Below, one piece after another: positions 50,742 through 60,326 of a stretch of 64,000 nucleotides of DNA; the stretch's first letter is position 1; each line of letters opens with the position of its first letter. The position numbers and the translations under genes are program-made. Below the pieces are notes generated by a model. That model was not told the origin of the DNA. It was given only the letters and a program-made list of their open reading frames with translations, and ran no database searches. The stretch is from positions 1 through 64,000 of the forward strand of contig NZ_JACDXX010000016.1 in NCBI RefSeq assembly GCF_020539525.1. The letters run 5' to 3'. Origin of the DNA: Pseudogemmobacter faecipullorum. Lineage in GTDB: Bacteria > Pseudomonadota > Alphaproteobacteria > Rhodobacterales > Rhodobacteraceae.

Positions 50742-51716
50742 ATGAGCCGCAGACCCCTCGGTGCCAATGAGCCGCGCAATCCTGGCATGGCGCTGGAAGA
50801 GGCCTGGTTTACCGGCAGGGCCATCAACCGCCCGGCGGCCGAACGCCGCGCCGCCCGGCTGACCTCGGGCCGCTCGGTCAAAAAAGAGCATCAGGCCGCC
50901 TGGCTGCTCAATGCTCTGCGCTGTATCGATCTGACGACGCTTGCCGGCGATGATACCGGCGCCAGGGTGAAACGGCTCTGCGCCAGGGCGCGTCAGCCAC
51001 TTGATCCGGTGATCGTGACCGCGCTGGGCCTTGAGGAGGCGCAGATCAGGGTGGGGGCGGTCTGCGTCTACCCGACCATGGTGCGCCATGCCGTGGCGGC
51101 ATTGCAGGGCAGCGGTATTCCGGTCGCCTCGGTCGCCACCGGCTTTCCCGCCGGTCTGATGCCTTTGCCGCTGCGGCTCGAGGAGATCCGCTATGCGGTG
51201 GGCGAGGGGGCGGAGGAGATAGATATCGTCATCACCCGCGAACATGTGCTGACCGGCAACTGGCAGGCGCTCTATGACGAGGTGGCGGCGATGCGCGCGG
51301 CCTGCGGCGCGGCGCAGCTGAAAGCCATTCTCGCCACGGGTGATCTGCAGACGCTCGGCAATGTCTATGCCGCCTCAATGGTGGCGATGCAGGCGGGGGC
51401 CGATTTCATCAAGACCTCGACCGGGAAAGAGGCGGTGAATGCGACTTTGCCGGTCGGGCTGACCATGGTCCGGGCCCTGCGCGATTACCATGATCTGACC
51501 GGGCACCGGATCGGCTTTAAACCGGCGGGCGGGATGAAATCGGCAAAAGACGCGCTGAACTGGCAGTTTCTTCTGCGCGAGGAACTGGGTCTGGCCTGGC
51601 TTGATCCTGGTTTGTTCCGGCTCGGGGCCTCATCCATGCTGGGCGATATCGAGCGTCAGCTGATGCATCATGTGACCGGGGCCTATGCTTCGGCCGAAAA
51701 ACTGGCTTTGGCCTGA
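50742..51716 (+). CDS. deoC: Deoxyribose-phosphate aldolase
   Basis: The 324-residue class I aldolase splits 2-deoxyribose 5-phosphate into glyceraldehyde 3-phosphate and acetaldehyde. The Schiff-base Lys lies in DFIKTSTGKEA and the second active-site Lys in GFKPAGGMKSAKDAL. It is of the longer type with about 60 extra N-terminal residues. The aldehyde dehydrogenase gene starts 16 bases later, so the acetaldehyde can be oxidised at once. Confidence 0.93.
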   Translation: MSRRPLGANEPRNPGMALEEAWFTGRAINRPAAERRAARLTSGRSVKKEHQAAWLLNALRCIDLTTLAGDDTGARVKRLCARARQPLDPVIVTALGLEEAQIRVGAVCVYPTMVRHAVAALQGSGIPVASVATGFPAGLMPLPLRLEEIRYAVGEGAEEIDIVITREHVLTGNWQALYDEVAAMRAACGAAQLKAILATGDLQTLGNVYAASMVAMQAGADFIKTSTGKEAVNATLPVGLTMVRALRDYHDLTGHRIGFKPAGGMKSAKDALNWQFLLREELGLAWLDPGLFRLGASSMLGDIERQLMHHVTGAYASAEKLALA

Positions 51717-51732
51717 GCCCCAGGGGAAAACC

Positions 51733-54093
51733 ATGAACAAAGTCATCGCGGCGCTTGAGAGCATGGATTACGGGCCGTCACTCGAGGATCCAGGCCCGGC
51801 GCTCGCCTGGCTGCAGGCCAGTGAGGCGCGGTTCGGCCATTTCATCAATGGCAGGTTCACCCCTCCGCGAGAGACCTTCGCTGTGCTAAACCCCGCCACC
51901 GGAGCGGAGCTGGCACAGGTGAGCCAGGGCAGCGCGGCAGATGTGGATGCGGCCGTCAGGGCGGCGCAGAGCGCGCAGCCGAAATGGGCAGCTCTGTCGG
52001 GCCATGAGCGGGCCAAACACCTCTATGCCCTGACGCGGCATCTGCAGCAGCATGCCCGCCTGCTTGCGGTGCTCGAGGTGCTCGACAGCGGCAAGCCGGT
52101 GCGTGAGGCGCGCGATATTGATCTGCCGCTGGTGATCCGGCATTTCTGCCATCATGCCGGACAGGCAGAGATCCTGGAGGATGAGTTTCCGGGACATCTG
52201 CCCTATGGGGTCTGCGGTCAGATCATCCCCTGGAACTTCCCGCTGCTGATGCTGGCCTGGAAGGTCGCGCCGGCTCTGGCGGCGGGAAATACCCTGGTGC
52301 TGAAACCGGCTGAATATACGCCGCTCACCGCGCTGGCCTTTGCCGAAATCGCGCGCGAGGCCGGGCTGCCGAAGGGGGTGGTCAATATCGTTACCGGCGA
52401 TGGGGTGACCGGGGCGGCGCTGGTGGCGCATCCCGGGGTGAGCAGACTGGCCTTTACCGGCTCGACCGGGGTCGGGCGCCAGATCCGGCGCGACAGCGCA
52501 GGCACGGGCAAGGGGCTGAGCCTGGAGCTGGGCGGGAAATCCCCCTTCCTCGTCTTTGCCGATGCCGATCTGGATGCGGCGGTTGAGGGGGTGGTGGAGA
52601 GCATCTGGCAGAACCAGGGCCAGGTCTGTTGTGCCGGATCGCGGATCCTGGTCGCCGAAGCCGTGGCCGGGCGGTTCACCAGCCTCTTGAAACGGCGCAT
52701 GGCGCGGCTGATTACCGGCAATCCGCTGGATAAGAACACCGATATTGGCGCGATCATCGACCCGAAGCAGCGCGCGAGGATCGCAGATCTGGTGGCGCTG
52801 GGCGTGGCGGAGGGGGCAGAGCTATTTCAGGGCGCGGCTCCCCCGGGATGCTTCTACCCGCCAACCCTTGCGCTGGGCGTTGAGCCTGCCTCGACCCTGG
52901 CGCGCGAGGAGGTATTTGGTCCGGTGGTCACGCTGACCGCTTTCCGCACGCCCGAAGATGCCATCGCTCTGGCCAATAACAGCCGCTATGGCCTTGCCGC
53001 CTCGGTCTGGTCGGAGAATGTCACCCTCGCTATGGATATTGCGGCGCGGCTGAAGGCGGGGGTGGTCTGGATCAATGCCGCCAATCTGCTCGATGCCGCA
53101 GCGCCCTTCGGCGGGATCCGCGAAAGCGGCTTTGGCCGTGAGGGCGGGCGCGATGGCATGGCGGAATATCTGCGCCTGCCGCCGGCGCGGGCCTCGCGCG
53201 CTGAGGCTGACCTGCCGCCCCCTGTAACCCGCCCGGGCGAGGCCATGGCCGGGCCGGGGATAGACCGGACGCTGAAACTTTATATCGGCGGCAAACAGGT
53301 CCGGCCCGACAGCGGCTATTCCTACCGCACCGGCGGCGGTAAAATCGCGCCTGGCCTTGCGCCTTTGGGGGGCCGCAAAGACATCCGCAATGCGGTTGAG
53401 GCAGCGCGGGCGGCAAAGGGCTGGACGGCCACCAGCGCCCATAACCGCGCCCAGGTGCTGTATTATCTCGGGGAAAACCTCTCGGCCCGGGCGGCGGAAT
53501 TCGGCGCCAGGCTGCAAAGTCTGGGCCAGAAGCCTGCGGCGGCCGGGGCCGAGCTGGCCACCGCGATCCGGCGGATTTTCTGGTATGCCGCCCAGGCCGA
53601 TAAATATGACGGCAGGGTCCAGGCCTGCAAAGCCGCGCATCTGACCCTGACCATAGCCGAAGCCTGTGGTACCATGGGTCTGGTCTGCCCGGAGGCCTTC
53701 CCGCTGCTGGGTCCGGTTTCGCTGCTGCTGCCCGCCATTGCCATGGGCAACCGGGTGGTGCTGATCCCCTCGCAGAGCCAGCCACAGCTGGCGCTGGAAC
53801 TGATCCAGGTGCTGGAAACCTCGGATCTGCCGGGCGGGGTGGTGAATATCGTCTCAGGCCCGCGCGATGAGCTGGCCCGGACACTGGCCGCGCATGAGGA
53901 TCTTGATGCGCTCTGGTATTTTGGCAGCAGCGCCGGGGCCAGGGCGGTGGAAGAGGCTTCGGCCGGCAATCTGAAGCCGGTCTGGTCCGAGCCGGGCGGG
54001 GCCCGCAGCTGGGCGACCGGCGCGGGGCAGGGCCGGGAGTTTCTGGCCAGGGCCACGCAACTGAAGACCATCTGGCTGCCCTATGGGGCCTGA
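51733..54093 (+). CDS. Double-domain aldehyde dehydrogenase (ALDH16-like)
   Basis: The 786-residue protein has a complete N-terminal ALDH domain (residues about 35-490). It has PWNFPLLMLAWK, the Glu in LELGGKSPF and the catalytic Cys in GQVCCAGSR. A C-terminal ALDH-like domain (about 510-786) keeps the cofactor-binding part (GPVSLLLPAIAMGNRVVLIP) but ends before a catalytic-Cys region. This architecture matches the ALDH16 family, with a pseudo-enzymatic second domain. The neighbour deoC suggests acetaldehyde as substrate, making acetate for deoxynucleoside catabolism. AGGGGA precedes the ATG. Confidence 0.88.
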   Translation: MNKVIAALESMDYGPSLEDPGPALAWLQASEARFGHFINGRFTPPRETFAVLNPATGAELAQVSQGSAADVDAAVRAAQSAQPKWAALSGHERAKHLYALTRHLQQHARLLAVLEVLDSGKPVREARDIDLPLVIRHFCHHAGQAEILEDEFPGHLPYGVCGQIIPWNFPLLMLAWKVAPALAAGNTLVLKPAEYTPLTALAFAEIAREAGLPKGVVNIVTGDGVTGAALVAHPGVSRLAFTGSTGVGRQIRRDSAGTGKGLSLELGGKSPFLVFADADLDAAVEGVVESIWQNQGQVCCAGSRILVAEAVAGRFTSLLKRRMARLITGNPLDKNTDIGAIIDPKQRARIADLVALGVAEGAELFQGAAPPGCFYPPTLALGVEPASTLAREEVFGPVVTLTAFRTPEDAIALANNSRYGLAASVWSENVTLAMDIAARLKAGVVWINAANLLDAAAPFGGIRESGFGREGGRDGMAEYLRLPPARASRAEADLPPPVTRPGEAMAGPGIDRTLKLYIGGKQVRPDSGYSYRTGGGKIAPGLAPLGGRKDIRNAVEAARAAKGWTATSAHNRAQVLYYLGENLSARAAEFGARLQSLGQKPAAAGAELATAIRRIFWYAAQADKYDGRVQACKAAHLTLTIAEACGTMGLVCPEAFPLLGPVSLLLPAIAMGNRVVLIPSQSQPQLALELIQVLETSDLPGGVVNIVSGPRDELARTLAAHEDLDALWYFGSSAGARAVEEASAGNLKPVWSEPGGARSWATGAGQGREFLARATQLKTIWLPYGA

Positions 54094-54258
54094 GCGCGCC
54101 GCGGGCACCACAGGGCGCCCGATCTGCCCGCTGCCCACCCCGCCTGGTGCCCGGCCCCGCCTGGAGCATTGCGCCCGTCTTGCCCCCGTCACGGGGCCTC
54201 GCTAGGCTCCGCCTCACCCGGGCTGTCAGAGCCTGATCCGAAATCTGTGAGGAAGACC

Positions 54259-54717
54259 ATGACCATCGAAGCCCGCCTCAGCGCCCTTGGCGTCACTTTG
54301 CCCGCAGCTCCGGCCCCGGTGGCCAATTATGTCGGCTATGTCGTGACCGGCAATCTGGTGCATATCTCGGGCCAGATCAGCGCCGATGAGAACGGCCCGA
54401 TCAAGGGCAAACTTGGCGCCGATGTCCCGGTCGAGGCCGGGGCTGCCGCTGCGCGTCGCTGCGCCATCTCGCTGCTGTCGCAGGTCAAAGCTGCCTGCGG
54501 GGGCGATCTGGAAAAGATCGTCCGCCTCGTCAAACTGACCGGCTTCGTCAATTCGACCCCGGATTTCACCGATCAGCCCAAAGTTATCAACGGCGCCTCG
54601 GACTTCATGGTTGAGGTGCTGGGCGATAAGGGCCGTCATGCCCGCGCGGCGGTCTCGGCCAATTCGCTGCCGCTGGGCGTGGCGGTTGAGATCGACGCGA
54701 TCTTTGAGATTGCCTGA
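54259..54717 (+). CDS. RidA-family protein
   Basis: The 152-residue protein belongs to the YjgF/YER057c/UK114 family. The segments VVTGNLVHISGQIS, VRLVKLTGFVNSTPDF and ARAAVSANSLPLGVAVEIDA, with the conserved Arg, are typical of the longer RidA-like subgroup. RidA proper deaminates reactive 2-aminoacrylate; the function of this subgroup is less certain. The ATG follows GAGGAAG. It lies three bases before the glycerophosphodiesterase, so both are co-transcribed. Confidence 0.88.
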   Translation: MTIEARLSALGVTLPAAPAPVANYVGYVVTGNLVHISGQISADENGPIKGKLGADVPVEAGAAAARRCAISLLSQVKAACGGDLEKIVRLVKLTGFVNSTPDFTDQPKVINGASDFMVEVLGDKGRHARAAVSANSLPLGVAVEIDAIFEIA

Positions 54718-54720
54718 GCT

Positions 54721-55500
54721 ATGACCTCTGTCCCCCTGCCGCCCGCATTTCTGGCCTTGCCGGTCGCGCATCGCGCTTTGCATGACCGGGCGGCGGGGGT
54801 GATCGAAAACTCACCCACGGCGATCCGCAAGGCGATTGCCGCGGGCTATGCGATTGAGATCGATATCCAGCTTTCCGCCGATGGCGAGGCCATGGTCTTC
54901 CATGATGAGGAGCTGGACCGGCTGACCGGTGAGAAGGGCTGGGTCAAAGACCGCAGCGCTGCAGAGCTGGGCCAGATCCTGCTGAAAGACAGCAGCGATC
55001 CGATCCTGACCCTGACACAGGTGCTGAAGATCGTGGCGGGCCAGGTGCCCTTGCTGATTGAGATCAAGGATCAGACCCTGACCATGTCTGAGACCGATGG
55101 CCGGCTCGAGGCCGCCTGCGCCCGCGCGCTGAAAGGCTATCGGGGCGATGTGGCGCTGATGTCGTTCAACCCGCATTCGGTCGCGCATATGGCGCGGCTT
55201 TGCCCTGACCTGCCGCGCGGCCTCACCACTTCGGCCTATGATCCGGGCGAATGGGCGCCGCTTGATCCGGAAACCTGTGACCGCCTGCGCGAGATCCCGG
55301 ATTACGCGCCGACCTTCTCGTCTTTCATCAGCCATGAAGCCAGTGATCTGGCCCGCCCGCGTGTGGCGGAGCTGAAGGCCGGGGGCGCGGCAATCCTGTG
55401 CTGGACCATCCGCTCGGCAGCCGGGGAGGCGCGCGCGCGCGCTGTCGCCGATAATGTCACCTTTGAATCCTATCCGGCGGCGCTGCCCGCCCCGGGCTGA
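54721..55500 (+). CDS. Glycerophosphodiester phosphodiesterase
   Basis: The 259-residue cytoplasmic enzyme hydrolyses glycerophosphodiesters to glycerol 3-phosphate and an alcohol. The family metal and catalytic residues are visible: AHRALHD with the first His, ENSPTAIRKA, EIDIQLSADGEAMVFHDEEL with Glu, Asp and His, and LLIEIKDQ. No signal peptide is present, so it is of the UgpQ type rather than periplasmic GlpQ. It directly follows the RidA-like gene. Confidence 0.9.
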   Translation: MTSVPLPPAFLALPVAHRALHDRAAGVIENSPTAIRKAIAAGYAIEIDIQLSADGEAMVFHDEELDRLTGEKGWVKDRSAAELGQILLKDSSDPILTLTQVLKIVAGQVPLLIEIKDQTLTMSETDGRLEAACARALKGYRGDVALMSFNPHSVAHMARLCPDLPRGLTTSAYDPGEWAPLDPETCDRLREIPDYAPTFSSFISHEASDLARPRVAELKAGGAAILCWTIRSAAGEARARAVADNVTFESYPAALPAPG

Positions 55501-55567
55501 TCCAGATGTTCTGTGGCGCGGCGCGGCGGATTGATATCTGCAGCCTGCGCTGTTTCGGGGGTGATCC

Positions 55568-56728
55568 ATGACGGAGCTCAGTCTTGCTGAAAGCTTCAGC
55601 CAGATCCCTGCTGACGCCTGGGATGCTTTGTCCCCCTCAGGCGCAGCCGGCCGGCCGGTCGACCCTTTTACCACGCATCGCTTTCTCATGGCGCTGGAAA
55701 GCTCGGGCTCGGTCGGCCAGCGCAGCGGCTGGGGCGCGCATCCGCTGCTCTTGCATGACAGGGGCAGGCTGGTAGCGGCCTTGCCGCTCTGGGCCAAGAG
55801 CCATAGCCAGGGCGAATATGTTTTCGATCATGGCTGGGCCGAGGCCTATGCCCGGGCCGGGGGCAGCTATTACCCCAAGCTTCAGGTCGCAGTGCCCTTT
55901 ACCCCGGTGACCGGTCCGCGTTTTCTCGGGGCGCCCGAATACCGCATGGCGCTGGCTTCGGCGGCGATCAGCCTCGCGCGGTCAAACCGGCTGTCTTCGC
56001 TGCATATCACCTTCTGCACCGCCGCCGAGGCGCAGAGCCTGCAGGGCCATGACGGGCTGCTGTTGCGCCAGGGCCAGCAGTTTCACTGGCTGAACCGCGG
56101 CTATGGCTGCTTTGACGATTTTCTTGCCGAACTCTCGTCACGCAAGCGCAAGATGATCCGCAAGGAACGCGAAGGCGCCCGGGCCCTGGGGCTGCGGATT
56201 GAAAGCCTGAGCGGCGATCAGATCCGGCCCGAACACTGGCAGGCCTTCTGGGCGTTCTACCAGGATACGGGATCGCGCAAATGGGGCCGTCCCTATCTGA
56301 CGCGCGAGGCCTTTGATGCTTTCGGTCAGACCATGGGCGATGACATCCTGCTCGTGCTGGCGTTTGACGGCGAGACCCCGGTGGCGGGGGCGCTGAATTT
56401 CATCGGCGCCGATACGCTTTTCGGCCGATACTGGGGGGCGACCGGGGATTACCCGTTCCTGCATTTCGAACTCTGCTATTATCAGGCCATCGACTATGCC
56501 ATTGCCCGGGGTCTTTCCCGGGTCGAGGCCGGGGCGCAGGGAGAGCATAAACTCGCGCGGGGCTATCTGCCGGTGCCGACTTTTTCGCTGCACTGGATCC
56601 ATGACCCGGGCTTTCGGCAGGCGGTCTGTGATTTTCTGCAGGCCGAGCTGCGGGCGGTGGATGACGAGATTGAGATCCTGACCAGATATGGCCCGTTCCG
56701 TCGCAGCGGCCAGGGCGAACAGCAGTGA
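55568..56728 (+). CDS. FemAB-like GNAT protein (peptidogalycan biosynthesis/COG3146 type)
   Basis: The 386-residue protein matches the FemAB-like acetyltransferase-fold family often annotated as GNAT or peptidogalycan biosynthesis protein. Visible hallmarks are YVFDHGWAEAYARAGGSYYPK, PFTPVTGPRFL and SSRKRKMIRKEREGA, with ARGLSRVEAGAQGEHKLARG near the C terminus. The biochemical role is unknown. It is followed 11 bases later by the pterin dehydratase gene, a pairing I recall from related alphaproteobacteria. Confidence 0.85.
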   Translation: MTELSLAESFSQIPADAWDALSPSGAAGRPVDPFTTHRFLMALESSGSVGQRSGWGAHPLLLHDRGRLVAALPLWAKSHSQGEYVFDHGWAEAYARAGGSYYPKLQVAVPFTPVTGPRFLGAPEYRMALASAAISLARSNRLSSLHITFCTAAEAQSLQGHDGLLLRQGQQFHWLNRGYGCFDDFLAELSSRKRKMIRKEREGARALGLRIESLSGDQIRPEHWQAFWAFYQDTGSRKWGRPYLTREAFDAFGQTMGDDILLVLAFDGETPVAGALNFIGADTLFGRYWGATGDYPFLHFELCYYQAIDYAIARGLSRVEAGAQGEHKLARGYLPVPTFSLHWIHDPGFRQAVCDFLQAELRAVDDEIEILTRYGPFRRSGQGEQQ

Positions 56729-56739
56729 AAGGGCAGAAT

Positions 56740-57105
56740 ATGGCTGATCTTCTGACGAAAGCGGCGCGGCAGTCGCGGCTGCCTGGCCTCGCCGAAAGCG
56801 GCTGGCAGGCGGTCGAGGGCCAGGATGCGATCCGCAAAATATGGAAATTTAAGAGCTTTTCTCAGGCCTGGGCTTTCATGAGCCGGGTGGCGCTGGCGGC
56901 GGAAAAGGCCGATCACCATCCGGAATGGTCAAATCGCTATAATATCGTCGATCTGAGCCTGACCACGCATTCGGCAAAGGGGCTGACGGCGCTGGATCTC
57001 GATCTTGCCGAAAAGATCGACCGTTTCGCGCCCGGGGCCGAGGTGATCACCGATCATGGCGCGCCGCTGCTCTGCCTGTGTGAAGAGCGCGCGCAGAAGA
57101 GCTGA
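56740..57105 (+). CDS. phhB: 4a-hydroxytetrahydrobiopterin dehydratase
   Basis: The 121-residue PCD/DCoH protein dehydrates 4a-hydroxytetrahydropterin to recycle the cofactor of phenylalanine hydroxylase or related enzymes. The active-site motif EKADHHPEWSNRYNIVDLSL with the tandem His is present, as is TTHSAKGLT. The ATG at 56740 with AAAGGG six bases upstream is preferred to a GTG at 56725. No phenylalanine hydroxylase gene is nearby. Confidence 0.92.
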   Translation: MADLLTKAARQSRLPGLAESGWQAVEGQDAIRKIWKFKSFSQAWAFMSRVALAAEKADHHPEWSNRYNIVDLSLTTHSAKGLTALDLDLAEKIDRFAPGAEVITDHGAPLLCLCEERAQKS

Positions 57106-57170
57106 TTTCCGGCGCCGGAAAACCCCTGCCGGGAATGCGGGGGGCAGAGCCTGCCCCCCCCGGCCTGGTC

Positions 57171-57662
57171 TCAGATCGCTTCGAGCAGAGCTTCGCCGCC
57201 CGAAACCGAGCAGACCCCGGGCGAGTCTTCGATCTGCAGTACTTTTACCACCCCATCCTCGGCCAGCAGCGCATAGCGCTTCGAGCGGCCAAACAGGCCT
57301 GCGGCGGCGGCGTCGAAGCTCAGCCCCATGGCTTTGGTGAAGCTGCCATCGGCATCGCCGAGGAAAGTCAGACCGGCTTTATCGGCGCCGGTGGCTTTGG
57401 CCCAAGCCCCCATGACGAAGGGGTCATTGACCGAAACGCAGAAAATATCCTCGACGCCTTTGGCTTTGAACGCCTCAGCCGTGCGCATGAAGCTCGGCAC
57501 ATGGGCGGTGGTGCAGGTGCCGGTATAGGCACCCGGCAGGGCAAAGATCACCACTTTGCGGCCTTTGGTGACCGCGCTCATTTCCACCGCTTCCGGGCCT
57601 TCAGCGCCCAGTTTCAGCAGCCGGGCTTCCGGCAGTTTTGATCCGACACTGATTTCCGACAT
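57171..57662 (-). CDS. Peroxiredoxin, Prx5/hybrid type
   Basis: The 163-residue thiol peroxidase reduces hydroperoxides. The peroxidatic Cys lies in PGAYTGTCTTAHVPSF, the Prx5-type motif; a further Cys in DSPGVCSVSGGEALLEAI may resolve. The ATG at 57662 follows GGAGA; a longer frame upstream lacks homology. It is divergent from the ferredoxin reductase, with 82 bases between. Confidence 0.92.
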   Translation of the reverse strand: MSEISVGSKLPEARLLKLGAEGPEAVEMSAVTKGRKVVIFALPGAYTGTCTTAHVPSFMRTAEAFKAKGVEDIFCVSVNDPFVMGAWAKATGADKAGLTFLGDADGSFTKAMGLSFDAAAAGLFGRSKRYALLAEDGVVKVLQIEDSPGVCSVSGGEALLEAI

Positions 57663-57744
57663 ATTCCGGTCTCCTCGCGCGTTGCGCCTGTTGCCCGGCA
57701 AGTTATAGGGTCGCGCGAGGATGCTTTTCCAGAGGGAGTTCTCG

Positions 57745-58941
57745 ATGCGGGTGGTGATCATAGGGGCCGGTCAGGCCGGGGCGGCTCTGGCGGCGAAACT
57801 CCGCGCATCCGGGCATGAGGGCGAGATCCTCATGATCGGTGAGGAGGTCGCGCCGCCCTATCAGCGTCCGCCGCTGTCCAAGGCCTATCTGCTGGGCGAG
57901 ATGGAGGAGGCCCGGCTCTGGCTGCGCGCCCCAGATTTCTGGCAGATGCAGAATATTGAGCTGCGCCTCGGGGCAAAGGTCACGGCGATCGACCGGATCG
58001 CAAAGCAGATCAGCCTCGGGGATGAGGTGATTTCTTACGATCAGCTGGCGCTGACCACCGGCTCGGCCCCGCGCCGCCTGCCCGCCGCGATCGGCGGCGA
58101 TCTGGCGGGTGTCTATACCGTGCGCAGCCTCGCTGATGTCGATCAGATGCGGGCCGAATTCAGCCCGGGCCGTCGGGTGGTGGTGATCGGGGGCGGCTAT
58201 ATCGGACTGGAAGCGGCAGCGGTCGCGCGCCGGCTGGGGCTGGAGGTGACCCTGGTCGAGGCAGCACCGCGCATCCTGCAGCGCGTGGCGGCGGCTCAGA
58301 CCTCGGATTTCATCCGCGATCTGCATCAGCGCCAGGGCGTCACCATTCTGGAAAATATCGGCATTGAGCGCATTCTGGGCGAGAGCCGGGCGCGCGGTGT
58401 CCGCCTCAGCGACGGGCGCGAGATTGCCGCTGATTTCGTGATCACCGGCGTTGGCATCACCCCGGGGGCGGAGCTGGCGGAACAAGCGGGCCTGGTGATC
58501 GAGAATGGCATTGCCACCAATGAGCTGGGCCAGACCTCGGATCCTTCGGTCTGGGCGGCGGGTGACTGCGCCTCTTTCCCCTGGAAAGGCGGGCGGATCC
58601 GGCTGGAATCGGTCGGCAATGCCATTGATCAGGCCGAATGCCTGGCCGAAAATATGCTGGGCGCGGGCAAGGCCTATCAGGCAAAGCCCTGGTTCTGGTC
58701 GGATCAGTACGATCTGAAACTGCAGATCACCGGGCTGAACACGGGCTATGATGCTGTGGTAACGCGCCCCGGCGAGGGCACGCCCTCGTTCTGGTATTAC
58801 CAGGGCGATCAGCTGCTCGCGGTGGATGCGATGGGCGATGCCCGGGCCTATATGGTCGGCAAGCGGCTGATTGATGCCGGGAAATCGCCGTCGAAACAGG
58901 CGGTTGAAACCGCCACTGATCTGAAGGAGCTGCTGCGCTAG
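57745..58941 (+). CDS. FAD-dependent ferredoxin/rhodocoxin-type reductase
   Basis: The 398-residue flavoprotein has an N-terminal FAD motif (VVIIGAGQAGAALAAKLRAS) and a central NAD(P) motif (VVVIGGGYIGLEAAAVARRL). It also has the FAD-contacting VWAAGDCASFPWKGGR and a C-terminal reductase domain. It transfers electrons from NADH to a [2Fe-2S] ferredoxin that serves P450s or dioxygenases. No ferredoxin or oxygenase gene is adjacent. GAGGGAG supports the ATG at 57745. Confidence 0.9.
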   Translation: MRVVIIGAGQAGAALAAKLRASGHEGEILMIGEEVAPPYQRPPLSKAYLLGEMEEARLWLRAPDFWQMQNIELRLGAKVTAIDRIAKQISLGDEVISYDQLALTTGSAPRRLPAAIGGDLAGVYTVRSLADVDQMRAEFSPGRRVVVIGGGYIGLEAAAVARRLGLEVTLVEAAPRILQRVAAAQTSDFIRDLHQRQGVTILENIGIERILGESRARGVRLSDGREIAADFVITGVGITPGAELAEQAGLVIENGIATNELGQTSDPSVWAAGDCASFPWKGGRIRLESVGNAIDQAECLAENMLGAGKAYQAKPWFWSDQYDLKLQITGLNTGYDAVVTRPGEGTPSFWYYQGDQLLAVDAMGDARAYMVGKRLIDAGKSPSKQAVETATDLKELLR

Positions 58942-58963
58942 GCGCGGCAGCAAGGGAAAGCAT

Positions 58964-59533
58964 ATGCGGATTATCGGGGGCGCAAGGCGCGGGCTGCAAC
59001 TGGCGGATGTGGGCGCGGGCGATCAGGCGGCGCATCTGCGCCCGACCTCAGACCGGGTGCGCGAGACGATTTTTAACCTGCTGCTGAACGGCGGATATGG
59101 CAATCCGGTGCAGGGCGCACGGGTGCTCGATCTGTTTGCCGGCACCGGCGCGCTCGGGCTGGAGGCGCTGTCGCGCGGCGCTTCACGGGCGGCTTTCGTC
59201 GATGACGGCGCCATCTCCCGCGCGATTTTGCGCAAGAACATCGAAAAGATGCAGGCCATGGGCGTCACTGATGTCTGGCGGCGCGATGCGACGAAGCTTG
59301 GCCCCAATCGCGGGCCTGGTTTTAATCTGATCTTCCTCGACCCACCCTATGGAAAATCCCTGGGCGAGGCGGCGCTTGCCTCGGCGGTGGAGGGCGGCTG
59401 GCTGGCGCCGGAGGCGCTGGTGGTCTGGGAGGAGGGCAATGCCCCCCTGCCCCCCGGAGGCTTTGAGCTTCTCGATCAGCGCCGCTATGGCGAGAGCTGG
59501 ATCACGCTGCTGCGCCTGGAAAGCCGGGCCTGA
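58964..59533 (+). CDS. rsmD: 16S rRNA (guanine966-N2)-methyltransferase
   Basis: The 189-residue SAM-dependent enzyme methylates G966 of 16S rRNA. It starts with MRIIGGARRGLQL, has LRPTSDRVRETIFNLL, the SAM-binding VLDLFAGTGALGLEALSRG, and the catalytic LIFLDPPYGK. Length is standard. It follows the reductase by 22 bases on the same strand. Confidence 0.95.
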   Translation: MRIIGGARRGLQLADVGAGDQAAHLRPTSDRVRETIFNLLLNGGYGNPVQGARVLDLFAGTGALGLEALSRGASRAAFVDDGAISRAILRKNIEKMQAMGVTDVWRRDATKLGPNRGPGFNLIFLDPPYGKSLGEAALASAVEGGWLAPEALVVWEEGNAPLPPGGFELLDQRRYGESWITLLRLESRA

Positions 59534-59635
59534 TCGTTACCGCTGACACACACTTCCGCTTCCCTCCTGTGCAGCCGCTGGTCCTTTGGGGTTCAAAGGG
59601 CTAGCAGGGGCGCGACTGACCGGAAGGACTTTGTG

Positions 59636-60292
59636 ATGACGCCTCTCCATGCTGTGCTGTTTGACTGTGACGGTGTGATCGTCGACAGTGAGATCGCCAG
59701 TTTTCAGCTGTTTATCGAGGATCTGGCCGCGCATGGCTTCCCGCTGACGCTGGAAGAATTTGAGCGCGATTATATTGGCGGCACGGTCGAGGGCGTGGGC
59801 GATAAGGTCCGCGCGCGCGGCGGCAATCTGCCCGCTGACTGGGCGGAGAATTTCTACGTTAAACTCTATGACATGCTGCGCCAGGGCGTGCCGCTGATCG
59901 CGGGGGTTGAGGGGGTGTTTGACCGTCTTGACCAGGCGGGCATTCCCTATGCGGTCGGCTCGAACGGCTCGCTGGAAAAGATGGATATCACCCTTGGCGC
60001 GCGGGGGCTGTTGCCGCGTTTCCGGGCGGTCCTGTCGGGCCAGGCCATCGGCAAACCCAAACCCGCGCCGGATCTTTATCTCGCCTGCGCCGCGGCCTGC
60101 GGGGCTGCGCCGGAGCATTGTGTGGTGATCGAGGACAGCGCAGCCGGGGCAAAAGCGGCGCTTGCCGCCGGGATGCGCTGCTTTGGCTATGCGGAACATG
60201 GCCCGGACACGCCGACGGCCCGGGCGGTTGCCGCGCTTGGCGTGCCGCTGTTTTCCCGGATGGAGGATCTGCCAGGGCTTCTGGGCCTCTGA
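59636..60292 (+). CDS. HAD-superfamily phosphatase
   Basis: The 218-residue hydrolase has the HAD motifs in order: nucleophile and acid/base Asp in VLFDCDGVIVDSE, Ser in VGSNGSLEKM, Lys in IGKPKPAPDLYL, and the metal-binding VVIEDSAAGAKAAL. The cap is of the beta-phosphoglucomutase/phosphoglycolate phosphatase type. Substrate unknown; small sugar phosphates are usual. The ATG at 59636 with GGAAGGA upstream is preferred to GTG 59633. Confidence 0.88.
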   Translation: MTPLHAVLFDCDGVIVDSEIASFQLFIEDLAAHGFPLTLEEFERDYIGGTVEGVGDKVRARGGNLPADWAENFYVKLYDMLRQGVPLIAGVEGVFDRLDQAGIPYAVGSNGSLEKMDITLGARGLLPRFRAVLSGQAIGKPKPAPDLYLACAAACGAAPEHCVVIEDSAAGAKAALAAGMRCFGYAEHGPDTPTARAVAALGVPLFSRMEDLPGLLGL

Positions 60293-60326
60293 GGTTTTGC
60301 GCCGGGATATATATACCCGGGAGGGG

